Positions 42,781 through 49,391 of a stretch of DNA of 50,167 nt are shown here, in pieces; positions within the stretch are counted from its first letter, which is position 1, and every line of letters starts with the position of its first letter. The notes beneath the pieces were generated by a model. The model did no database searches and had not been told where the DNA came from. It saw nothing but the letters and a program-made list of their open reading frames with translations. Made by a program: the position numbers and the translations under genes. This stretch comes from an uncultured Chryseobacterium sp. (lineage in GTDB: Bacteria; Bacteroidota; Bacteroidia; Flavobacteriales; Weeksellaceae), in assembly GCA_913776245.1 (NCBI GenBank), contig CAJYLO010000019.1, forward strand, positions 1-50,167. The letters run 5' to 3'.

Positions 42781-43526
42781 ATGTTCACAATAAATAAGGC
42801 TTTTGAAAGACAAAAAGCCGGACACGGAGATTTTCATATTGATATTGTAATTCCCGGAAGAAATACGGCTGATCAAGATCTTGGATTTTATAATTTAGGC
42901 AGATTTGATGATGCTCATCTTAAACCGGGCGCATTTGTAGGGATGCATCCTCACAAAAATGACGAAATACTTACGCTGATGCGAAGCGGTACAATGCTAC
43001 ACAAAGACAGCACGGGTAAGGAAATCGCAGTAACACCGGAGAATTTAATGCTGATGAATGCAGGAAGCGGTATTTATCACGAAGAAAGTATTCCTGCTGA
43101 GAGATTTACAGAAGATGTACGACTTTTGCAGATTTTTATAAGACCCGAGAACGAAGACGATCCGCCACAGGTACAGTTTGCCAATGCCGGAAAATTAATC
43201 AAGAATGAATGGCGGCTTGTAGCAGGTGTAAAAGGCAGTAATGCATCGCTTGAGATCAAAAGCAATATTTTGGTGTATGATATGGAAGCAGAAAAAACAG
43301 CATCAGATTACCCGATTCATATTTTGAAAACTCCGTATATTTTATTTATATTTTCGACGGGAAACTGAATGTAAATAAAACTTCCCTGCAGCAAGGCGAC
43401 AGCATTATTCTTGATAATAAGTCCCAAATTTTATCTGTAAATAAAACTTGCACAATGGTTTGTTTTGAAATTGATGAAAACTCAAAGTTTACAAGAAACG
43501 GAATGTATAGCGGAATGAAAAGATAA
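42781..43526 (+). pseudogene. pirin-family protein gene with a frameshift
   Basis: Pirins are cupin-fold proteins with a metal site; some degrade quercetin. The first frame (42781-43368, 195 residues) shows the metal-ligand motif VGMHPHKNDEILTLM, then GSGIYHEESIP, and runs into a stop after YILFIFSTGN. The missing end continues in another frame: from about 43347 it reads YIFDGKLNVNKTSLQQGDSI and further to NGMYSGMKR and a stop at 43526. One base appears to be lost in the T/A-rich tract 43338-43354. If real, the C-terminal cupin half is lost. A sequencing error at this tract would give the same picture. It is downstream of the cysteine hydrolase. Confidence 0.85.
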
Positions 43527-43528
43527 AC

Positions 43529-43540
43529 AAAAAGGCTGAA
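43529..43540. terminator. left half of a terminator split by the IS
   Basis: AAAAAGGCTGAA here is the exact complement of TTCAGCCTTTTT at 44923-44934, 1.37 kb away on the far side of the insertion. Removing the insertion restores a 12-base stem with a nine-base loop followed by T residues, between the converging pirin and reductase genes. Confidence 0.8.
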
Positions 43541-43543
43541 ATC

Positions 43544-43577
43544 GGTAGTGTCTCACTAACTGTGTAAGTTAAAAAGT
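43544..43577 (+). repeat. left terminal inverted repeat of the IS
   Basis: It starts GGTAGTGTC and ends in TGTGTAAGTTAAAAAGT, 27 of 34 positions identical to the right end read on the other strand. Confidence 0.88.
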
Positions 43578-43640
43578 TATTCTGGAAAATTTTGAGCCGT
43601 GTAAAGCTCAAAAAATTTTTCGGAAATAACTTTTTATTAT
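43571..43640 (+). terminator. hairpin at the IS left end, before the transposase
   Basis: AAAAAGTTATT (43571-43581) pairs with AATAACTTTTT (43625-43635), and inside it TTTTGAGC (43590-43597) pairs with GCTCAAAA (43606-43613). The long stem leads into a T-rich exit, and the transposase ATG lies at 43658. It can fold only in transcripts that enter from outside, so it may shield the transposase from readthrough. Confidence 0.65.
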
Positions 43641-43657
43641 TTTTAACCTATATAGTT

Positions 43658-44861
43658 ATGATCGACAAAGAAGAATTATTAAACAACAAGGATTTCTACA
43701 AGTCCTTTAAAAATGGAGAAGATTTGACCTCTTTTTTCAAACAGATGCACAAACGTGCCGTTGAACACATGCTGGAGGCAGAACTCGATGCGCATCTGGA
43801 CAATGAAAAACATGAAAAAACCAAAGAAGGGAACTATCGCAACGGTCATGGCACCAAAAAGATAAAATCCTCTTTTGGAGAGAGTGAAATCAAAGTTCCC
43901 AGAGACAGGGCAAGCAGTTTTGAACCTTTACTGGTACCCAAAAGGCATAACATCATCGAAGGTTTGGAGAATATTATTATCTCCTTCTACGCCAAAGGGA
44001 TGAGTGTGAGTGATATCGAAGAGCAGGTCAAAGAACTGTACGATTTTGAAATATCAGCTTCCGCCATTTCCAGGATTACCAGTGCCGTTGCCACCGAAGT
44101 GGTGAGCTGGCAGAACCGACCTCTGGAAGATTTGTATTTAATTGTCTGGATGGACGGAATCGTATTCAAGGTTCGGGAAAACTCCAAGGTCATTAACAAG
44201 ACCATCTATTTGGCAGTAGGCCTGAATCGTGAAGGTAAAAAAGAAGTGCTGGGAATGTGGCTTGGTAAAAAATGAAAGTTCAAGCTTTTGGATGGGTGTT
44301 TTAACGGATCTAAAAGCCCGTGGCGTAGAAGATATTCTCATCACCGCTACCGATAACTTAAATGGATTTACTGGGACCATCCGTTCCGTATTTCCTGAAT
44401 CTCAAACCCAGATTTGTGTTGTTCATCAGATCAGAAACGCCTGCAAATATGTGGTTTGGAAAGACAGAAAAGAGTTCTCTGCTGATATGAAGCATATTTA
44501 CACTGCTCCAACAAAACAGGCGGCTGAAGCAGCGCTCACTGATTTTGCAGAAAAATGGGAATCCAAATATTCCTACGCCATCAAATCCTGGAGGGATAAT
44601 TGGGATGAATTGACCGTATTTTTTGAGTTTCCTTTAGAAATCCGTAAAATCATTTACACCACTAATTTAATCGAGAATCTCAACGGTAAAATCCGAAAAT
44701 ACACCAAAAACAAAATGTCTTTTCCTACCGATGATGCGGTCTTGAAATCTGTTTACCTTGCTTTAAAAGAAGCCACAAAAAAATGGTCGATGCCTATCCA
44801 GAATTGGGGCATTGTTCTCAACCAATTTATGCTTATTTTTGAAAAAAGGCTCAGATTATAA
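43658..44861 (+). pseudogene. IS256-family transposase with a frameshift
   Basis: A DDE mutator-type transposase of about 400 residues if intact. The first part starts MIDKEELLNNKDFYKSF at the ATG at 43658 and has YRNGHGTKKIKSSFGESEIK and the first catalytic aspartate in LIVWMDGIVFK. It stops at 44275 after [18 protein letters not shown]. The frame resumes one base on as [20 protein letters not shown], then TATDNLNGF (second aspartate), [10 protein letters not shown] and [15 protein letters not shown] (glutamate). One extra A in the run 44267-44272 explains the break. The second open frame starts at 44229 only by chance. Confidence 0.92.
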
Positions 44862-44874
44862 AATCTAAGCCCTG

Positions 44875-44908
44875 ACTTTTTAACTTACACACTTTGTGGG
44901 AGAGTGTC
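44875..44908 (-). repeat. right terminal inverted repeat of the IS
   Basis: Read on the minus strand it starts GACACTCTC and ends in TGTGTAAGTTAAAAAGT. The plus-strand copy of the perfect 17 bases is at 44875-44891. Confidence 0.88.
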
Positions 44909-44922
44909 CTGAAATCTTAAAC

Positions 44923-44935
44923 TTCAGCCTTTTTT
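44923..44935. terminator. right half of the terminator split by the IS
   Basis: TTCAGCCTTTTTT complements 43529-43540. It lies just after the 8-base target duplication and ends six bases before the reductase stop at 44941. Confidence 0.8.
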
Positions 44936-44940
44936 ATAAT

Positions 44941-45555
44941 TTATCTTTTCAAAATCTTAAAAGCAATATCTCTTCCGTAACCCTGCATAATGGCGAGATT
45001 AATCCAGGAAAGGGCAAATTTTTCCAAAAGCTCAACTTTGTCAGACTTTCCAAAATCTACACAAGAGCCGAAACCACAATCCAAAGCAAGCCTTTTGGCA
45101 ACTTCTTTTGCTTTTTCGCTGTCTCCTGCCATAAACATATCGATTCTTTCACCATTGTATATCGGATCGAGCATATTTTCAAAACCTGTGGTGTTAAAAC
45201 ATTTTACGATTTCTGCGTTGGTTTTGTCTGCCAAAGCGTGATACACTGTTTTGTAAGGTTCCGGAGACTTCATTACTGCATTGGTAGCATCAATAATTAC
45301 TTTTCCCGAAACATCGCCTAACTGTTCAATTACTTCAAAAATGGCAGTCGGAGGTGTTGCGATAAGAATTACTTCACACTGCTTCACAGCATTCTCGATC
45401 ACTGCAAAGCGATCTTCTCCAATTTTTGTTGCAAGGGAAATATTTTTTTCACTTAAAGGAAACTGTGCTCCTATCAAAACGTTATGCCCCGCTTTTATCC
45501 ACTGTTGAGCCAAAGCTCCGCCTACATTTCCGGAGCCGATGATTGCTATATTCAT
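44941..45555 (-). CDS. NAD(P)-binding oxidoreductase, F420-dependent NADP reductase-like
   Basis: A 204-residue Rossmann-fold protein of the coenzyme F420:NADP oxidoreductase-like family. The dinucleotide site is MNIAIIGSGNVGGALAQQW at the extreme N-terminus. AEIVKCFNTTGFENML matches the conserved NAFNT segment of the group, and VILIATPPTAI and GKVIIDATNAVM follow the fold. Flavobacteria do not make F420, so it probably uses NADPH with another substrate, perhaps a quinone or electrophile. It is downstream of the DJ-1-like gene by 31 bases and converges on pirin across the IS. Confidence 0.86.
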   Translation of the reverse strand: MNIAIIGSGNVGGALAQQWIKAGHNVLIGAQFPLSEKNISLATKIGEDRFAVIENAVKQCEVILIATPPTAIFEVIEQLGDVSGKVIIDATNAVMKSPEPYKTVYHALADKTNAEIVKCFNTTGFENMLDPIYNGERIDMFMAGDSEKAKEVAKRLALDCGFGSCVDFGKSDKVELLEKFALSWINLAIMQGYGRDIAFKILKR

Positions 45556-45586
45556 ACTTTTTAGTTTAACGTGAAATTTACGGTAA

Positions 45587-46354
45587 TTATTTATTTAATG
45601 AATCTAAAACTAATTCTGCAGCAGCCGCTCCTGAATTTTGCTGTTGTCCGGTAATTAAATTTCCATCCTGAATAGCGTACGAACTAAACGGAGCTGCAAC
45701 CTTAAAAGTAGTACCTTCAATTGCTTTTGCTTCAGTTTCGATTCTATAAGGCTGAATTTTAATTCCGACCGCCTGATCTGCAAACTCCTCTTCTGCGTCC
45801 GCAAAACCTGTCCAGGTTTTTCCCTTTACTAATAATTCACCATTTGATTTTTTAGCTTCCAGCAATAAAGTTGTTGAATGGCAGACTGCTGCGCTTGGCT
45901 TTCCGCTTTCATAGAAACTTACAAATAATTGTTCCAGATCTTTGTTTCCTCTGAAAGTGTACATCGGCCCCTGCCCGCCAACCAGAAAAATCGCATCATA
46001 ATCTTTTGCATCAACTTCAGTCAGCTTTTTTGTATTTTCAAGCATTGCATTAAATTCCGGCTTTTGCATATATCCTAACGAAATAACATCGTGAGCAGAA
46101 TATCCGCTTTCATCTAAAGGATTGGAATAGCCGTCCATTTCCAATTTCCCGCCTTCTGTTGAAACCAGTTCCACATCATAACCAGCTTCCTGAAAAACTC
46201 TTAAAGGATGCGTAAGTTCTGCTGCCCAGAAACCAATTGGCCAACCTGTTTGCTGGCTTACACTTGGTGAACTTGCCACCATCAGAATTTTACCTTTTAC
46301 AGCAGCTCCGTGAAAATGAACGTAGCTATTGACTTCTTTTACTTTTTCCATCAT
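45587..46354 (-). CDS. DJ-1/PfpI-superfamily protein (Hsp31-like)
   Basis: A 255-residue protein of the DJ-1/PfpI fold, close in size to the Hsp31/HchA branch, which includes glyoxalase III and protein deglycase activities. The nucleophile C158 is in SAAVCHSTTLLL after a nucleophile elbow, and the glutamate of the dyad may lie in LVSTEGGKLE. IFLVGGQGPMYTFRG is the conserved glycine-rich strand. It starts at the ATG at 46354 or the next codon. Its promoter is in the shared region with HxlR regulator 2, and it precedes the reductase. Detoxifying reactive carbonyls is a reasonable role. Confidence 0.85.
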   Translation of the reverse strand: MMEKVKEVNSYVHFHGAAVKGKILMVASSPSVSQQTGWPIGFWAAELTHPLRVFQEAGYDVELVSTEGGKLEMDGYSNPLDESGYSAHDVISLGYMQKPEFNAMLENTKKLTEVDAKDYDAIFLVGGQGPMYTFRGNKDLEQLFVSFYESGKPSAAVCHSTTLLLEAKKSNGELLVKGKTWTGFADAEEEFADQAVGIKIQPYRIETEAKAIEGTTFKVAAPFSSYAIQDGNLITGQQQNSGAAAAELVLDSLNK

Positions 46355-46463
46355 TGATTGTTTAAGTTAGATTTTTGTTTTTGTTTAAGTGTGTTTTCGC
46401 CCAATCTCAAAGTCGCATTAAATAATTTTGATTGTTTCATTATTACTTTGATTTTCGATTAAG

Positions 46464-46494
46464 CAAAGTTAATTTCAGTTTGTAATAAATTCAA
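46464..46494 (-). promoter_or_regulatory. promoter of the DJ-1-like operon
   Basis: The minus strand has TTG (46494-46492), a 20-base spacer and TAACTTTG (46471-46464). The leader to the ATG at 46354 is about 100 bases, which contains a GTTAG half-site (46366-46370) like the operator of the divergent gene. Confidence 0.6.
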
Positions 46495-46509
46495 TAATGA
46501 TTATATTTG
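46479..46509 (+). promoter_or_regulatory. consensus promoter of HxlR regulator 2
   Basis: TTTG (46479-46482), a 19-base spacer and TATATTTG (46502-46509) match the full TTTG-N19-TAnnTTTG consensus. The -33 part overlaps the promoter of the opposite operon. Confidence 0.8.
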
Positions 46510-46524
46510 TTAGTATCTAACAAA
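46506..46524. promoter_or_regulatory. operator palindrome TTTGTTAG-TAT-CTAACAAA
   Basis: A perfect inverted repeat with eight-base arms and a three-base centre, overlapping the last four bases of the -7 element and the start site. The position is right for repression of the HxlR gene by its own product. Confidence 0.75.
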
Positions 46525-46533
46525 AATGTAAGT

Positions 46534-46878
46534 ATGCCGGATTTTATAGCTGACAAACACCTTTTTCACAATCCTGTAGAGTTCGTAATGAGCAAGATTG
46601 GTGGCACTTATAAAATGCCGATTCTGTGGCGTCTTAAGGATAGAGCCTGGCGGTATTCAGAATTATCAAACAGCATCAAACATATTTCTGACAGAATGCT
46701 TTCCAAAAGTTTAAAGGAACTTGCGGATGACGGCTTTATTTCCAAAGAAATTTTTCCCGAAGTTCCTCCAAGAACTGAATACAATATTACAGAACGCGGT
46801 AAAAAAGCTGTAGAAATTATTTCAATTTTAAGAGATTACGGATTTGAGCTGATGAAAGATTTTGGTCTGGAAGACTAA
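46534..46878 (+). CDS. HxlR-family transcriptional regulator 2 (no cysteines)
   Basis: A 114-residue winged-helix regulator. I start it at the ATG at 46534 (MPDFIADKHLFHNPVEFVMS), because the longer frame from 46507 begins inside the promoter. The HxlR core is PVEFVMSKIGGTYKMPILW, then LSNSIKHISDRMLSKSLKEL and TEYNITERGKKAVEII. There is no cysteine anywhere, and asparagine replaces the usual cysteine before PVE, so it cannot sense by thiol chemistry. It is divergent from the DJ-1-like operon, and a palindrome covers its own promoter. It stops six bases from the convergent efflux-pump stop. Confidence 0.9.
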   Translation: MPDFIADKHLFHNPVEFVMSKIGGTYKMPILWRLKDRAWRYSELSNSIKHISDRMLSKSLKELADDGFISKEIFPEVPPRTEYNITERGKKAVEIISILRDYGFELMKDFGLED

Positions 46879-46884
46879 AGAATA

Positions 46885-48282
46885 TTACGCAGATTTCATA
46901 TTATCACCGTCTTTTGAATGCAATCTTCTAAAAACAAAACCAGATAAAATCGTTAAAAAACCTACAACCAGAAATGTATATCGGAAGGCGTTATGTGTCT
47001 CGTCATGAATAAAGGAAGTATCACCTTCGAACAATTTCAGAACTATCAATCCGAAAGAAACCCCAAATCCAACCGCAAACTGTTGATTGACAGAAACCAA
47101 AGAGTTTCCGCTACTTGTGTGATAGGTTCTGAGATCGGCAATTGAAATAGTATTCATAGAAGTAAACTGGATTGAATTGAAAAATCCCATGACCAAAAGT
47201 ATCGGCACAAACCAATAGATAGAACTATTGACATTAGGAATCGCAAGACAACAAATCAGAATCCCGATAATAAATGTGTTGGTCATTAATGTTTTACGAT
47301 AGCCAAATCTATCTAAAATTCCAATGACAAAAGATTTCCCGAACATTGCAGTCAGAGCCATTGGCGCTACTATCCAACCGGACGTGAGAGCGGACCGGCC
47401 ATAGGACATCTGTATCATCAGCGGAACCAAAAGCGGAATAGAACTGATTCCCAGCCTTGTTGCCAGATTGCCTAAAATCCCAACCCGGAATGTGCGAACC
47501 TGAAAAAGATTAAGCGGGAAAATGGGATTGTTATCGGTTTTAGCGTGTTTGTAGTAATAAAAGAGCATCAGAAAACCTAACATCAGGATCAATAAAATAG
47601 GAGTAATGTTTTTAGTATTTCCCAGCAATTCTAATGAAATGGAAAGCAAAAGAGAAGCTGCTGCAAATATCAAGAAACCTTTTAAGTCAAAATCGATAAC
47701 GGGAGATTTGTAATTGGGCATACATTTGAAGCTCAAAATAATGCCTAAAATACCGATGGGGATGTTGATTAGAAAAATCCAATGCCAGGAAAGATAATCC
47801 ACAATGTAACCTCCAATCACAGGTCCGAGAATAGGGCCTATCAATGCCGGAACAATGGCATAATTCATCGCCTTCAGTAATTCGCTTTTATCAAAAGTTT
47901 TAATCAAAGCCAGCTTTCCGACAGGCGTCATGAGACTACCGCCAATCCCTTGAATGACTCTGGAAATAACCAATTGCGTAAGGTTCTGGGACAGTGAACA
48001 AAATAATGAGCCAACTGAAAATAAAACTAATGATGCAATAAATATCTTTTTTGTTCCGAATTTATCTGCCAAAAAACCGCTGACAGGCATAAACAAAGCT
48101 AAAGTTAAGACATAACTCACAATTGCATTCTGCATATTGAGAGGTGATTCCTGCAAATCCCTCGCAATTGACGGCAATGATGTATTGAGGATTGTTGAAT
48201 CCAACATCTGCATAAAAATAGCAGTTGCCAGTATAAATGGCAATATCTTTTTGACCGAATCCGAAGCATTTATCTCATTCAT
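46885..48282 (-). CDS. DHA2-family MFS drug efflux transporter (EmrB/QacA type)
   Basis: A 465-residue inner-membrane proton antiporter with about 14 transmembrane helices. The first helix carries the D1-type motif ATAIFMQMLDSTILNTSLPS, followed by motif A FLADKFGTKKIF and the antiporter motif C ALIGPILGPVIGGYIVDYLS. The start is the ATG at 48282 (MNEINASDSV); the frame goes three codons further to a TTG. There is no EmrA membrane-fusion partner next to it. The gene lies after the HxlR pair and could export a toxic aromatic or drug, but its own control is not visible. Confidence 0.9.
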   Translation of the reverse strand: MNEINASDSVKKILPFILATAIFMQMLDSTILNTSLPSIARDLQESPLNMQNAIVSYVLTLALFMPVSGFLADKFGTKKIFIASLVLFSVGSLFCSLSQNLTQLVISRVIQGIGGSLMTPVGKLALIKTFDKSELLKAMNYAIVPALIGPILGPVIGGYIVDYLSWHWIFLINIPIGILGIILSFKCMPNYKSPVIDFDLKGFLIFAAASLLLSISLELLGNTKNITPILLILMLGFLMLFYYYKHAKTDNNPIFPLNLFQVRTFRVGILGNLATRLGISSIPLLVPLMIQMSYGRSALTSGWIVAPMALTAMFGKSFVIGILDRFGYRKTLMTNTFIIGILICCLAIPNVNSSIYWFVPILLVMGFFNSIQFTSMNTISIADLRTYHTSSGNSLVSVNQQFAVGFGVSFGLIVLKLFEGDTSFIHDETHNAFRYTFLVVGFLTILSGFVFRRLHSKDGDNMKSA

Positions 48283-48295
48283 AATTTCCAAAATA

Positions 48296-48315
48296 AAAAA
48301 TCCGCTTTTAGCGGA
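48296..48315 (-). terminator. terminator after agmatine deiminase gene
   Basis: TCCGC (48301-48305) and GCGGA (48311-48315) form a short GC-rich stem with a TTTTA loop; the minus strand goes on into TTTTTT. The stem is five bases, yet strong for its length. Confidence 0.7.
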
Positions 48316-48322
48316 CCTAAAT

Positions 48323-49390
48323 CTATACCAAAGGCTCTTGCTGGCTCAAACAATGGAAACTTCCCAATCCCCAGATAATGTCGGTGGAATCTATCCCGAC
48401 CACTTCCCTATCTGGAAAACATTTCTGAATAATTTCCAAAGCTAATGAGTCTTTATCACATCTGTAAGTCGGTACAATAACTGATTTATTGGCGATGTAA
48501 AAATTAGCATAAGAAGCAGGCAACCGTTGCCCGTCACAGTAAACCGGATCTGGCATAGGTAATTGTATGATATTCAGTTTTTCGCCGTTCAATAAAGTCA
48601 TTTGCTGCAGTTGACGAAGATTATTTTGAAGAATTTCGTAATTATCATCTTCAGGATCATCCTCTATCACGGTGAGAACGGTATTTTCATTCACAAATCT
48701 GATGGTGTCATCCACGTGTCCGTCTGTATCATCACCAACAATTCCGTCATCAACCCAAAGAACCTGCTTCTGTCCGTAATATTTTTTCAGATACTCTTCC
48801 ACTTCTTCCTGAGAAAGATGCGGATTTCGGTTTTCATTAAGCAAACAGGACTTAGAGGTCAAAACCGTTCCGGCACCATTAAATTCGACTGAGCCGCCTT
48901 CCATAATAATTCCGGGATAAAGAACAGGTAATCCTTTTTCTTCAGCAATCTTGGTCGGAATCACATCATCCAGTTCAAACGGTGGATATTTTCCGCCCCA
49001 CGCATTGAATCCCCAATCCACAATAATTTTCTTTGGTTCTTCTCCGTTTTTATTCACTAAAAATGCGGGGCCGTGGTCTCTGCACCAGGCATCATTGGTT
49101 TCGTGAAAATAGAATTCGACTTTGGAAATATCTGCGCCGGCTTTGGAAATATGTTCCATTGCAAAAGCCTTCATTTCCTGATCTTTGACATTGATGCAAA
49201 CAAATTCGCCTTTCGTTAATTCAGCGATAAATCGGGCATAAGCAGGATAAATAAAATCGATTCTTTCCGGCCAGGATTCTTCTTTGTGAGGCCAGGAAAG
49301 CCAGGTTGCTTCGTGTTCTTCCCATTCTGCGGGGAAGGTATAGTCGGAGAGTTTGAGAGTTTGAGGGTTTGAGGAATTATCGTTATTCAT
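48323..49390 (-). CDS. aguA: agmatine deiminase
   Basis: A 355-residue enzyme of the peptidyl-arginine deiminase fold that converts agmatine to N-carbamoylputrescine in polyamine synthesis. FPAEWEEHEATWLSWPHKE, ETNDAWCRDHGPAF, IIVDWGFNAWGGKYPPFELD and DTDGHVDDTIRF are family hallmarks, and the nucleophile cysteine is in LGSFHCLSQQEP near the C-terminus. I start it at the ATG at 49390, one base after the stop of the nuclease gene. Residues 6-14 come from three tandem 8-base repeats (49349-49372) that could change frame. Confidence 0.92.
   Translation of the reverse strand: MNNDNSSNPQTLKLSDYTFPAEWEEHEATWLSWPHKEESWPERIDFIYPAYARFIAELTKGEFVCINVKDQEMKAFAMEHISKAGADISKVEFYFHETNDAWCRDHGPAFLVNKNGEEPKKIIVDWGFNAWGGKYPPFELDDVIPTKIAEEKGLPVLYPGIIMEGGSVEFNGAGTVLTSKSCLLNENRNPHLSQEEVEEYLKKYYGQKQVLWVDDGIVGDDTDGHVDDTIRFVNENTVLTVIEDDPEDDNYEILQNNLRQLQQMTLLNGEKLNIIQLPMPDPVYCDGQRLPASYANFYIANKSVIVPTYRCDKDSLALEIIQKCFPDREVVGIDSTDIIWGLGSFHCLSQQEPLV
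49349..49372. repeat. three tandem 8-base repeats in the aguA start region
   Basis: GAGTTTGA, GAGTTTGA and GGGTTTGA lie in line within the first 15 codons of agmatine deiminase. A gain or loss of one unit shifts the frame, as in contingency loci, though three copies is a low number. Confidence 0.6.
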
Positions 49391-49391
49391 T

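Larger units (their letters stand above)
43544..44908 (+). mobile_element. IS256-family insertion sequence, 1365 bp
   Basis: The ends carry 34-base inverted repeats (43544-43577 and 44875-44908). The inner 17 bases, TGTGTAAGTTAAAAAGT, match perfectly and 10 of the outer 17 match. The element is flanked by the 8-base direct repeat CTGAAATC (43536-43543 and 44909-44916), as expected for this family. It encodes one IS256-type transposase, broken by a frameshift. The target is a terminator hairpin between two converging operons. Confidence 0.93.

Noticed and set aside
44229..44272. ATG at 44229 as start of a second transposase protein
   Set aside because: The residues before NESSSF are out of frame with the conserved protein; the frames join at the A run 44267-44272.
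46507..46533. TTG at 46507 as start of HxlR regulator 2
   Set aside because: It lies within the -7 promoter element, so it would not be transcribed.
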